NCBI GenBank assembly: GCA_026928255.1
Contig: JAIXKJ010000001.1
Coordinates: forward strand, 1 to 64,000
DNA from: Anaerolineales bacterium
GTDB lineage: Bacteria > Chloroflexota > Anaerolineae > Anaerolineales > Villigracilaceae
DNA length: 64,000 nucleotides
Direction of reading: 5' to 3'
Within the stretch, counting starts at the first letter, position 1. Every line of letters begins with the position of its first letter. The position numbers and the translations under genes were made by a program. Shown here one piece after another: positions 7,653 through 15,363 of this stretch. The notes beneath the pieces were generated by a model. The model was not told the DNA's origin. It saw only the letters and a program-made list of their open reading frames with translations, and did no database searches.

Positions 7653-9191
7653 TTATTCAGCGTTATCTTCGCCGTTTTCTTCGCGCATTTCAGGCATAAC
7701 GTCAATATGTTCCTGAATCCATTTCAATTCATATAACCTCTCAATCATACGAATCAATACCAGATCGCGTGCTAAACGCCAATCCGTCCTGCCCCGCTCA
7801 TCTACATCTTCGAACACTTCCATATAAGGTTCGAATTTAACAAGAGGGGGTTGGTCGCGTTTGAGAAGCGCTTTATTAACGCGAATCAATTCATTCCGAA
7901 TAAGAGAATAATTTCTCTGCTCCGAATAGAATCGTTCAAAAAAGCGCGTGTCATTCTCGTCGTGAACATATTGCGCGAGACGCTCGCCCATTTCCTTAAT
8001 GCTTTCGATACGACTTTGTTTCATATGCAAGATCCTTTCTAAAAAAAGTTTAGTGAGTTTCCACGAGATTAATTCAGCCTCGTTCTTAATTGAGTATTTT
8101 CGGCGCGGGTCGTCTTCCCAAGAATTCCGTTTTGGAATCCTTAAAAAATAAAGGCGAACAAAAGTTGAAGCATTTTCAGGAAGGCGGAATAAATCCTCGT
8201 ACAAAAAGTTACGTCTTGGACGCTCATCTTTAGACTCGACCTTATTCGCACTCTTCTTTCTTTTATTTTCTCCTTCCTTTTGTGCGTTCATTTCGGTTTT
8301 AGTTAATCGCCATGCACGCTGTTCGACTTTCTGCCATTCAGAACGATAGTTAGCCCCGACAATTGCCGAAAGAAAATCTGTAATTTCTAACGGTAGATGA
8401 TAGATTTCAAGAGGAGGGTTTTTATCAAGTGGATTAGACTGACCGCTATTGCTTAAATGATATGCGGTTACAGAATATGGTTTTTGTGCTTCTTTTTCTT
8501 GAAGCCGCGCCTCTTCAATTTCAATTAACGTTCGAACAAGTAAAGTCTTAGCGGTTGAACCCGCCTCAGGTAATTTTTCACTCTTATTTGTTTCTGCTAA
8601 ATTAATGAGGTTGCGATTCTTCTTTAAGAATTTTTCCGTAAATTTATAAGTTAAATCGGGATTATCTGAATGTACTGCGAGTAATTTTCCTCCAACCTTG
8701 GCTGAACCAAGCGGCAATGCTTGAATACACAACAAAGCAATACCTGATATTGGAAGTCCAGCGTCGCCGTATGGGTAAAAATTAATAACATCCTCGCCAG
8801 TAGACATGGGGAAGCTATGGCGAAAGACCCTCCCCATCGGATAATTATCTTTTTGACTAGCGCTTAACGCTAGACCGATTGCAGGCTCGCCTGTAAAAAC
8901 ACATTGTTCATCAAGTAACGGTACATCTTTTTTATAACCGCGCGTTACGCGACGAGCATAATCTTTGCGCTTTTCTGGAGTCTTCTCAAAAGCGGGTTGA
9001 GTGAAACCGGAATTAGGAAAAGCGACATTGAGAAATGATTTAAGCGGATTAATAACATAATGCGCTTCAATGTAATCTGCCACTTTATCTAGGTCTTTTT
9101 CTGTCAATTCATTTAGAACGGGTTTATTGCAAAATGCCGCAATCGTAGCCGCGCCAACGTCAACTAACGGATGTCCAGTATATTTCAGCAT
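7653..9191 (-). CDS. cas8: CRISPR-associated Cas8, Cst1-like, lacking the CxxC pairs
   Basis: This is the large Cascade subunit that recognises the PAM and recruits Cas3. The 512-residue protein begins with the Cst1 signature TGHPLVDVGAATIAAFC and has the family's VAFPNSGFTQP and NFYPYGDAGLPISGIALL blocks. Cst1 relatives, as I recall the family, carry two CxxC zinc pairs. Here the first site is reduced to one cysteine (CVFTGEP) and the second is SGIALLC, so zinc binding seems lost. A highly charged linker lies near residues 300-330. It starts 2 bp after the WYL gene, so the two are co-transcribed. Confidence 0.85.
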   Translation of the reverse strand: MLKYTGHPLVDVGAATIAAFCNKPVLNELTEKDLDKVADYIEAHYVINPLKSFLNVAFPNSGFTQPAFEKTPEKRKDYARRVTRGYKKDVPLLDEQCVFTGEPAIGLALSASQKDNYPMGRVFRHSFPMSTGEDVINFYPYGDAGLPISGIALLCIQALPLGSAKVGGKLLAVHSDNPDLTYKFTEKFLKKNRNLINLAETNKSEKLPEAGSTAKTLLVRTLIEIEEARLQEKEAQKPYSVTAYHLSNSGQSNPLDKNPPLEIYHLPLEITDFLSAIVGANYRSEWQKVEQRAWRLTKTEMNAQKEGENKRKKSANKVESKDERPRRNFLYEDLFRLPENASTFVRLYFLRIPKRNSWEDDPRRKYSIKNEAELISWKLTKLFLERILHMKQSRIESIKEMGERLAQYVHDENDTRFFERFYSEQRNYSLIRNELIRVNKALLKRDQPPLVKFEPYMEVFEDVDERGRTDWRLARDLVLIRMIERLYELKWIQEHIDVMPEMREENGEDNAE

Positions 9192-9193
9192 AC

Positions 9194-10183
9194 CTATTCT
9201 CCACTTCTATAAATTGCTGTTAACTTACTCGCTTCGTCTTTGCATCTTTCTCGCAAACTTTCAGGCGCAAGCACCTCTACATCGCTTCCCCATCCTCTAA
9301 TCCAGTTAAGCATCTCTTTTGGTTCTGCAATTTTAGCACGCCAGATGACATGTCCGCTTTCGAGTTCTTCAAGCGGTTCTTCCGAGCGATGCCATCGAGA
9401 CTCTTGTACGCGGTATGCCACGCGCGGATGAAATTTCAAAACGACCTCTACAGGTTCGGAGTCTGTGTACCAAATTCCCCATGCGTCTTCCAAAAATTTT
9501 CTTGGGTCAAATTCATTGGGAATTGTATAAATATCTTTCAAAATTTCCACTCGTTCAATCCGCTCCACTTTCATTGTCCTTTGCGAATTGCGCGTTTCGC
9601 TAAAACCAATCACATGCACAGACTGACCAACCGCATACGGTTCAATGAAGTACGTATTAAATATGTGTTCATTTATCGGTTCTTTAGGTTGCTTGCGATA
9701 CCAAATTTTAACTTTCTTTTGTTCCGCCCAAGCGAGAGTCAACTTCTCAAGCGCTTCAAGATAACGCGGGTCTTGACGTTGATCCGCTTCGTCCATGACA
9801 TCGGCAGATTGCTTGATATGAGAACTGATTCGCGGGGCGAGTTTTTCAAGCGCAATTCCCAGCTTTCGCAAAGCAGAAGCGGCGTGCGGATTATGCTTAT
9901 CCATGCGGTTGGCTAACAAACGAGACGCAAGATGAACAGCCATCGCTTCATGTAAAGTCAAAGAGAGTTTCATTAAATACATGGAGCGGTCAATGCGAAT
10001 GCGCCCGTTATCCAAAACCTCTGTAGGATAGATTTTTTGAAAGTCAGGCAAATTGCGATGGATTAAGTCTCTATTTTCGCCGAGTTTTCGCCCAATCTCG
10101 GATTGGGTCAAGCCTTCGGGATGCGAAAGCAACAATACTTCCATCTTTAATAATCGTTGAGTTTTATTTTCAGCGCGAGACAT
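9194..10183 (-). CDS. WYL-domain transcriptional regulator of the cas operon
   Basis: WYL proteins are DNA-binding regulators often found with CRISPR and other defence loci, and some sense nucleic acid ligands. The 329-residue protein has an N-terminal helix-turn-helix (LTQSEIGRKLGENRDLIHRN, about 20-40) and a WYL-type core (VKIWYRKQ ... YFIEPYAVGQSVHVIGFSE, about 150-200). A C-terminal WCX-like segment ends near IRGWGSDVEVLAPE. It is the first gene of the cas operon and its stop lies within the ribosome site of cas8. A repressor role is inference. Its own promoter carries paired direct repeats. Confidence 0.88.
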   Translation of the reverse strand: MSRAENKTQRLLKMEVLLLSHPEGLTQSEIGRKLGENRDLIHRNLPDFQKIYPTEVLDNGRIRIDRSMYLMKLSLTLHEAMAVHLASRLLANRMDKHNPHAASALRKLGIALEKLAPRISSHIKQSADVMDEADQRQDPRYLEALEKLTLAWAEQKKVKIWYRKQPKEPINEHIFNTYFIEPYAVGQSVHVIGFSETRNSQRTMKVERIERVEILKDIYTIPNEFDPRKFLEDAWGIWYTDSEPVEVVLKFHPRVAYRVQESRWHRSEEPLEELESGHVIWRAKIAEPKEMLNWIRGWGSDVEVLAPESLRERCKDEASKLTAIYRSGE

Positions 10184-10252
10184 TCAATACTCCGCAACAA
10201 AAATTTATTTCTAACAGAATAACACACATACTGCCCGCATTCCGCAACATTT
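10184..10252 (-). promoter_or_regulatory. Putative cas-operon promoter with paired direct repeats
   Basis: The 69-bp space upstream of the WYL gene holds TCCGCAACA at 10191-10199 and again at 10241-10249, same orientation, 50 bp apart (near five helical turns). Between them lies an AT-rich block with a possible -10 (TATTCT on the minus strand). The spacing suits a dimeric regulator such as the adjacent WYL protein. No good -35 is seen. Confidence 0.4.
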
Positions 10253-10468
10253 TCACTTGTCTTTTTGGGCTTTCTTAAAGGGCCACAGCCCGCCCTGCTC
10301 GTCTTCATAAAGATAAAACCCGCTAGCGTCTAACGCTGGGAGCGAGCGCGTTACTTCCGAGCGGTGGAGTCCCAACATATCCGCGATGAAGCCGGCTTTC
10401 TTGCCCGGATTCTCTTTGACTTTCTGATAAATTTCCGCCAACTTCGTTTCTTCCGTTTTTCGCGCCAT
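10253..10468 (-). CDS. Small winged-helix DNA-binding protein
   Basis: This 71-residue protein consists almost entirely of a winged helix-turn-helix (KVKENPGKKAGFIADMLGLH, then RSEVTRSLPALDASGFYLYE) with a short basic tail. It resembles the DNA-binding half of MarR/IclR-like regulators without any ligand domain. The ATG at 10468 is preceded by GGAGGC at 7 bases, which decides the start over longer frames. It lies just upstream of the WYL gene on the same strand and diverges from the DUF2089 cluster, so it might regulate either. No family name is certain. Confidence 0.7.
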   Translation of the reverse strand: MARKTEETKLAEIYQKVKENPGKKAGFIADMLGLHRSEVTRSLPALDASGFYLYEDEQGGLWPFKKAQKDK

Positions 10469-10513
10469 GCCTGCCTCCATTAATGTGAATTTCCCCAACT
10501 TTACAGGAGGCGT

Positions 10514-10530
10514 GTTGTAAGTAATACAAC
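10514..10530. promoter_or_regulatory. Inverted repeat upstream of the small winged-helix gene
   Basis: GTTGTAAGTAATACAAC is a perfect 6-bp inverted repeat with a 5-bp centre. It lies about 45 bp upstream of the start codon at 10468 and just downstream of a possible minus-strand -10 (TATTCT). This is where an autoregulatory operator would be expected. Confidence 0.45.
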
Positions 10531-10675
10531 AGAATAAAAACACAGAACCGACGCGGACTTGAGAATCGGCGAACGATCCGCCGTGATGAAGAATCAGGCT
10601 AAGGGAGCAGAATCCGCTCAAAAGTCTGGAAAGGGGCGAGAATATAAATCAGAAATAAATAATCTGAAAAAATAC

Positions 10676-10733
10676 TTGACAATTATCAATAAATCATTAT
10701 AATAATATTGATAATATTCATATCAATATTGAT
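10676..10733 (+). promoter_or_regulatory. Strong promoter with TATTGATA operator array for the DUF2089 cluster
   Basis: A consensus -35 (TTGACA, 10676-10681) and -10 (TATAAT, 10698-10703) are separated by 16 bp. Overlapping and following them are TATCAATA (10684-10691), TATTGATA (10706-10713) and TATCAATA (10721-10728). The last two belong to a perfect 10-bp inverted repeat AATATTGATA/TATCAATATT (10704-10730), and ATCAATATTGAT (10722-10733) is itself a perfect palindrome. One site lies between -35 and -10 and two downstream of -10, typical of repression. The DUF2089 protein just downstream is the obvious candidate ligand. Confidence 0.75.
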
Positions 10734-10757
10734 TTTCTGAATGATTTGGAGAAAATA

Positions 10758-11141
10758 ATGAGACCTGCGCCTACTCGTTGCCCAATTTGCCAATCCGAAA
10801 TGGAGGTGGTTCGCTTGCACTGTCCAAGTTGCGATACGTCTATCGAGGGACGTTTTGCGCTGGGGCAGTTTTCTAATTTGTCGGCGGAGCAAATGGAATT
10901 TGTGTTTACTTTTGTGCGTTGCGAAGGAAAGATTAAGCGCGTGGAGCAAGAGTTGGGGATTTCGTACCCGACCATCCGCAACCGCTTGCACGAGGCGATT
11001 CGCGCCTTAGGCTACGAGCCGGGCAAGGAAGAGGCGGCGGAGGTTGACGACGAAACGCGCGGCGCGGCGTTAGACGATTTGCAAGCCGGGAAAATCACGG
11101 TTGACGAAGCCATGCGTATTTTGCGCGGCGAGGAGGAATAG
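10758..11141 (+). CDS. DUF2089-family regulator with C-terminal SHOCT-like module
   Basis: The protein of about 127 residues has an N-terminal zinc ribbon (CPIC ... CPSC, residues 8-29). A helix-turn-helix follows (KRVEQELGISYPTIRNRLHE, about residues 60-80), the standard DUF2089 arrangement of a transcription regulator. After it comes the short helical hairpin ALDDLQAGKITVDEAMRIL, the same module found in three of the next four proteins. The ATG at 10758 has GGAGA 6-7 bases upstream, so I prefer it to a TTG four codons earlier. The gene is first of the cluster behind a strong promoter with multiple operators, suggesting autoregulation. The stop is 4 bp before the next ATG. Confidence 0.87.
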   Translation: MRPAPTRCPICQSEMEVVRLHCPSCDTSIEGRFALGQFSNLSAEQMEFVFTFVRCEGKIKRVEQELGISYPTIRNRLHEAIRALGYEPGKEEAAEVDDETRGAALDDLQAGKITVDEAMRILRGEEE

Positions 11142-11145
11142 AGTT

Positions 11146-12222
11146 ATGTCTAAAACAATTTCGGCAGGACGAACGCCGACGATTAAAATTGAATCTGTCG
11201 GCGGCGATTTGAGTCTAGTCGGCTGGGAGGGCGAGGATATTTTGCTCAAAGCCGATAACGAATCGTTGAGCGTAACGCAAGACGGCGATCAGGTTTCCGT
11301 CTCTTGCGCGGACGACCTTTCGTTGCGCGCGCCCAAAGGCGCAAATGTCCTCATCGAGCGCGTCGAAGGCGGGGCGTCCATTCGCGGCGTGTTGGGCAAC
11401 ATCGAATTGAAAGAAGCGCTGGGCGACCTTTCCATCCGCGACGCGGCAAACGTAACCGTCGGCTCAGTCGGCGCAGATTTTAGCCTGCGCGGCGCGAAAG
11501 GGAATTTGTTCGTTCGTCAGGCGGGCGCGGAGGTTGCCATCCGCGACGTGGACGGCGACATTCGTCTGGATTCCGTCGCCGAAGATTTGGCGTTGCGCGA
11601 CGCGCGCGGCAATATCTCCGCCAATGTGGGCGAAGATGTGGCGCTGTACTTGAAGCCGCAAGCGGGAAATTCCTATTCCATTCACGCGGGCGACGACATC
11701 CTTTTGGTCATGCCGCCGAAGACCGGCGCGACTTTGGCTCTCAGCGCGGATTTGATCGCCGTCGAGTGGGACGGCGTGGAAAACGAAGACGATTCCGCCA
11801 GCCGCGTGTTGACCTTGGGCGACGGCGCGGCGCAGATTGCGTTAAGCGCCGGCGGCGACATCCGCGTTTCTAATCGGGCGGATGCGGGCGAATCGGCGGC
11901 GGATTTCGGCAATTTTGCCGGCATGAGCATGGATTGGTCGGGGCTGGGCGAAGCCATCTCGCGGCAAGTTTCGGAGCGCATTAACGAAAAAATTCAGCAG
12001 AAGATGGGACAGATCGAAGAGAAAATGCGCGGGCGCGGAAAGACGCGCTTCGCCTCGAACTCGTGGAGTTGGAGCGGCGCTTCCAAAGGAGTCCCCGCGT
12101 CTCCGCCGAACCCAAAGGCGACGGACGAAGAACGCTTGATGATTTTGCAAATGCTGCAAGATAAAAAAATCAGCGCGGAAGACGCCGAAAAATTATTGGC
12201 GGCGTTGGAAGGAGATTCTTAA
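11146..12222 (+). CDS. DUF4097-like beta-helical protein with C-terminal SHOCT-like module
   Basis: This 358-residue protein has no signal peptide or membrane segment. Residues about 10-260 are a regular series of short strands (GGDLSLVGWEG, GDLSIRDAANV, ADFSLRGAKGN, GDIRLDSVAED) of the DUF4097 type, predicted to form a beta-solenoid. A charged segment with KIQQKMGQIEEKMR follows. The C-terminus carries ILQMLQDKKISAEDAEKLL, a SHOCT-like helical hairpin. In Firmicutes, YvlB and LiaX combine the same two domains in envelope-stress responses; a similar role here is inference. AGGAGG lies 9 bases before the start, and the stop overlaps the next start (TAATG). Confidence 0.8.
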   Translation: MSKTISAGRTPTIKIESVGGDLSLVGWEGEDILLKADNESLSVTQDGDQVSVSCADDLSLRAPKGANVLIERVEGGASIRGVLGNIELKEALGDLSIRDAANVTVGSVGADFSLRGAKGNLFVRQAGAEVAIRDVDGDIRLDSVAEDLALRDARGNISANVGEDVALYLKPQAGNSYSIHAGDDILLVMPPKTGATLALSADLIAVEWDGVENEDDSASRVLTLGDGAAQIALSAGGDIRVSNRADAGESAADFGNFAGMSMDWSGLGEAISRQVSERINEKIQQKMGQIEEKMRGRGKTRFASNSWSWSGASKGVPASPPNPKATDEERLMILQMLQDKKISAEDAEKLLAALEGDS

Positions 12223-12818
12223 TGTCTGCCGAAGAACGGAAGAAAATTTTGCAAATGCTGGCGGACGGGAAAATTGGCGCGGACGAAGCGGCGCTGTTAA
12301 TGAACGCTTTGAACGAAGAGAACGGCGCGGACGACGCTTCCGCCGAGTTTGACGCTATGACGAACGAGACGAGTCAACTTCCTGAGTTGGACGAAATCCG
12401 CAAATGGGCGCGGCGCGTTTCGCTTTTTATCCTCGTCAGCGGAATTGGAGTTTCCGCCCTTTCGGCGTGGATCATGTCCGTCATTCAAAAAAATTACGGC
12501 GTAAATTTTTGGTTCGTCTTCTTTTGCTTGCCGCTGATTTTTGGCGTTACGCTCATCGTCTGGAGTATCGGCGGTTGGACGCGCGGCTTGTATCTTAAAG
12601 TTCGCTCAAAAAAGAAAGACGATTTGACAAATATCGTCATTGCGCTTCCGTTGCCGTTGGGAATTATCGAGTGGTTCTTCCGCGCCTTTGGCGGACAGAT
12701 CAAAGGTTTGCAAACGGACAAAATCGCCGATTTTCTTTCGGCGGCGAAATACGCTAAAGACCCGATAATTGTGCATGTGGACGACAAAGACGAAAGCGTT
12801 CAAGTGTTTATAGGATAA
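12222..12818 (+). CDS. Membrane protein with N-terminal SHOCT-like module
   Basis: The 198-residue protein begins with ILQMLADGKIGADEAALLM, the module shared with its neighbours. An acidic linker and two membrane segments follow (about residues 68-90, SLFILVSGIGVSALSAWIM, and 98-120, FWFVFFCLPLIFGVTLIVW), and a cytoplasmic C-terminal domain ends HVDDKDESVQVFIG. The same module in the soluble neighbours suggests that this protein could tether them to the membrane. Start and stop abut both neighbours closely (1-bp overlap upstream, 1-bp gap downstream). Confidence 0.75.
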   Translation: MSAEERKKILQMLADGKIGADEAALLMNALNEENGADDASAEFDAMTNETSQLPELDEIRKWARRVSLFILVSGIGVSALSAWIMSVIQKNYGVNFWFVFFCLPLIFGVTLIVWSIGGWTRGLYLKVRSKKKDDLTNIVIALPLPLGIIEWFFRAFGGQIKGLQTDKIADFLSAAKYAKDPIIVHVDDKDESVQVFIG

Positions 12819-12819
12819 G

Positions 12820-14097
12820 ATGGAAACAATCAAAAAACGTCCTCTATTAAGCGGCTTGCTGATTTTATTTCTAGCGGCGATGATTTTCGCCAACGTCGGC
12901 GGCAGCATGTACGACGGGCTGATGTCGCTTTATTTGAAAGAACTCAAAGCGGGCATCACCGACATCGGCTTGTTCTTCACGTTGGCGCAAGTTGTCCCGC
13001 TCTTTTTACAAATTCTCGGCGGCTGGGTTTCCGATTCGCTGGGGCGTTTGCGCGCCATTGCTATCGGCAGCATCTTCGGCTTGCTTGCGTTCATCCCGCT
13101 GGTGTTGGCGAACACTTGGCAATGGCTGCTGGTGGCGACCGCCGTCGGCGCGATAGCGCGTTCGCTGGTCGGTCCCAGTTTCGACGCTTTCATCGCCGAG
13201 AATTCCAGCCTTGAAAATCGCGGAAAAGTGTACGGCATTTCGCAATCTATCTTTATGATTGTGGCGGTCGTCGGACCTCCGCTCGGCGGCTGGATGACTG
13301 GCGCCTACGGCTTCAAGTGGATGCTCTTCACAGCGGGCGTGTTCTACGCGATTTCCGTCGTGATGCGCTTAAGCATGGCGCGAGACGCCGCAAAAACGGA
13401 AAAGGCGAACGGCGAACGGAAGCGCCTTTCGTTTACCAGTTTGAAGTCAAACCTCGCCGCGATGTCCGCCTTAGTTTTTTCCGGCGGTCTGATAACTTGG
13501 ATGTTGCTGATAGACGGCCTGCGCGACAGCGCTTTTCAACTTTCAGGAAATTTGCTTCCTGTTTACATGCAAGAATTTGGCGGCTTAAACTATCAACAAA
13601 TCGGTTGGACGACTTCCATCTTCGGACTCTTTATGATGCTCAGCACCATCCCTGGCGGCTGGCTTTCAGACAAAGCGGGCGAGCGGGTGGGCGTTGCGGC
13701 GGGCATGCTTTTTATGGCGTTGGCGTTTTTCATCCTTATCGCCAGTCCGTTGGAAGTTCACAAACAACAGTGGATTTTCTACGTCGGCTGGGCGGTGGCG
13801 GGCTTAGGCGCCGGCATTTCAGGCCCCGCCTATCAATCGCTCATCAGCAAAGCCGTCCCCGAAAAATTGCGCGGACTGGCGTTCGGCTTGTTCAGCACCA
13901 GTTTGGGAGTCATCTCGCTGCCCGCCCCGTGGATCGGCGGACAGTTGTGGGCGCGTTTTGGTCCAGCCTTCCCTTTCAAGATTACGGCGATGGTGATTCT
14001 GTTTTCCGTCATCCCCATTTGGATGAAGTTCAAAACCCCGCAAACGGCGGAAGAGCCGCGCATAGAAGACGGCGAAGCCGCCGCGACGGCAGGGTAA
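12820..14097 (+). CDS. MFS transporter
   Basis: The 425-residue protein has about twelve membrane segments and the major facilitator signatures GGWVSDSLGRLRAI between helices 2 and 3 and GGWLSDKAGERVGV in the second half. It resembles drug/H+ antiporters of the DHA1 type; the substrate cannot be told from sequence. It starts 1 bp after the SHOCT-like membrane protein, so it belongs to the same operon. Co-expression with envelope-stress-like proteins would fit export of a membrane-active compound, but this is inference. Confidence 0.85.
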   Translation: METIKKRPLLSGLLILFLAAMIFANVGGSMYDGLMSLYLKELKAGITDIGLFFTLAQVVPLFLQILGGWVSDSLGRLRAIAIGSIFGLLAFIPLVLANTWQWLLVATAVGAIARSLVGPSFDAFIAENSSLENRGKVYGISQSIFMIVAVVGPPLGGWMTGAYGFKWMLFTAGVFYAISVVMRLSMARDAAKTEKANGERKRLSFTSLKSNLAAMSALVFSGGLITWMLLIDGLRDSAFQLSGNLLPVYMQEFGGLNYQQIGWTTSIFGLFMMLSTIPGGWLSDKAGERVGVAAGMLFMALAFFILIASPLEVHKQQWIFYVGWAVAGLGAGISGPAYQSLISKAVPEKLRGLAFGLFSTSLGVISLPAPWIGGQLWARFGPAFPFKITAMVILFSVIPIWMKFKTPQTAEEPRIEDGEAAATAG

Positions 14098-14125
14098 AAT
14101 TCGTTATAAAAAAGGAGACGCGATT

Positions 14126-14515
14126 ATGGCGAGCGCAGAAGAGCGAATGAAAATTCTGAAATTGATTGAAGAAGGAAAAATCAGCGCGGAAGAGGGCGCG
14201 AAGCTGCTTTCGGCGTTGAACGATTCGCGCAAGGGCGTTCCGACGCCGCCGCGTCCGCCGTCCATTGGCGGAAGAGGGGCGAGCATGTTACGCATCCGCG
14301 TAACGGACACGCGCAGCGGGCGCTCGAAAGCCTCCGTGCAAATTCCGCTGGCCTTGGTGGACGCGGGCTTGAAAATCGGCGCACACTTCGCCCCCGAAGT
14401 TCAAGGCGTGGATATGAGCAACGTCATCGAGGCGTTGCGTATGGGCGTAACTGGCAAGATTATTGACGTAACCGACGATGAAGACGGCGAACACGTCGAG
14501 ATTTTTGTCGAGTAA
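14126..14515 (+). CDS. Short protein with N-terminal SHOCT-like module
   Basis: The 129-residue protein starts with ILKLIEEGKISAEEGAKLL, then a Pro/Arg linker (TPPRPPSIGGRGA). A C-terminal domain follows, with MLRIRVTDTRSGRSKASVQI and VTDDEDGEHVEIFVE. That domain resembles the strand-rich C-terminal part of other SHOCT-like/YvlB-N proteins and the last 15 residues of the membrane protein at 12222. It lies 28 bp after the MFS gene with a ribosome site (GGAG). Its stop is directly adjacent to the stop of the convergent kinase gene. Confidence 0.72.
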   Translation: MASAEERMKILKLIEEGKISAEEGAKLLSALNDSRKGVPTPPRPPSIGGRGASMLRIRVTDTRSGRSKASVQIPLALVDAGLKIGAHFAPEVQGVDMSNVIEALRMGVTGKIIDVTDDEDGEHVEIFVE

Positions 14516-15181
14516 TTAATCTTCCGCCGCTTTCGCCATTTCGTCCGCTTCAAAGACGACTTCTTCTTTGCCGCTCAATTTGGCTTCGATCTTGGAAACG
14601 ATTAAGCGCAAATGTCCGTTATGGGCGACGTAGTCCAAATCGTCGGCGGGGATGGCGAGGATTGGGCAAAGCGTGAAATTTTCGATCCAGCCTTCGTAAA
14701 GGGTATTTAAGTTTTGCAGATACTCTTCGGTGATGGCGGTTTCATAATTTCGTCCGCGACGGCTGATGCGGCTGAGCAAGGTCTCTGCCGAGGCGCGCAG
14801 GTAAATCACTAAATCGGGCGGCGGCAAAAATTGGACGGCGGTTTCGTACAAGTCGCGGTAGGTTTGATAATCGCGCTCGCTCATGTTTCCTTGACGATAT
14901 AAGTTATAGGCGAAAATTTCCGCGTCTTCATAAAGGCTGCGATCTTGAATGACCGACGAAGAATGTTGCGTCAAATTGAGGTGCGAGCGCAGGCGGTGCG
15001 TCAGGAAGAAAACTTGCGAGTGAAACGCCCAAGCGGACATATCCTCGTAAAAATCGGCGAGGTAAGGATTTTGCGCGACGGGCTCGAAGAACGGCTCCCA
15101 GCCCATTTGCTCGCAGAGCATATTAACCAGCGTGGATTTTCCGACGCCGATATTTCCAGCGATAGCGATAAAGCGTTTCAT
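14516..15181 (-). CDS. Deoxynucleoside kinase
   Basis: This enzyme phosphorylates a deoxynucleoside for dNTP salvage. The 221-residue protein has the P-loop GNIGVGKST (9-17), the DRS motif (VIQDRSLYED) that binds substrate and phosphates, and the lid arginines SRISRRGR, as in the dGK/dAK family. Whether it prefers dA, dG or dC cannot be read from sequence. It converges with the SHOCT-like cluster with no intergenic space, and a strong terminator hairpin lies upstream, so it has its own promoter. Confidence 0.88.
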   Translation of the reverse strand: MKRFIAIAGNIGVGKSTLVNMLCEQMGWEPFFEPVAQNPYLADFYEDMSAWAFHSQVFFLTHRLRSHLNLTQHSSSVIQDRSLYEDAEIFAYNLYRQGNMSERDYQTYRDLYETAVQFLPPPDLVIYLRASAETLLSRISRRGRNYETAITEEYLQNLNTLYEGWIENFTLCPILAIPADDLDYVAHNGHLRLIVSKIEAKLSGKEEVVFEADEMAKAAED

Positions 15182-15249
15182 GGCATTCTCTCAAAAAAGG
15201 GATTTTTTCTATCTTACCACTGCGCCGACGGTTAACGCGGAGTTTTAAG

Positions 15250-15280
15250 AAACGCGGCGGACATAACGTCCGCCGCGTTT
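15250..15280. terminator. Bidirectional terminator hairpin after the DsbA-like gene
   Basis: AAACGCGGCGGAC pairs perfectly with GTCCGCCGCGTTT around a 5-bp loop. A T run follows on the plus strand and TTTCTTAAAA on the minus strand. It ends the minus-strand DsbA-like operon before the deoxynucleoside kinase gene. Confidence 0.8.
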
Positions 15281-15288
15281 TTGCGTAG

Positions 15289-15345
15289 TTTGTCATTTCG
15301 AGCGAAGCGCGAAACCCTGGAAGAATTTCTCCGTTGTAACGCTTC
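15289..15345. repeat. Dispersed-repeat-like element (GTCATTTCGAGCGAAGC type)
   Basis: The sequence GTCATTTCGAGCGAAGCGCG followed by GAAACCCTGGAAGAATTTC resembles an intergenic repeat seen in several bacterial phyla. A loosely similar stretch (CGAGGAGAAATCTTAAAGAG) lies at about 24815-24845. It encodes nothing. The family assignment is from memory. Confidence 0.45.
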
Positions 15346-15363
15346 TTTGAAACGACGGCGCGA

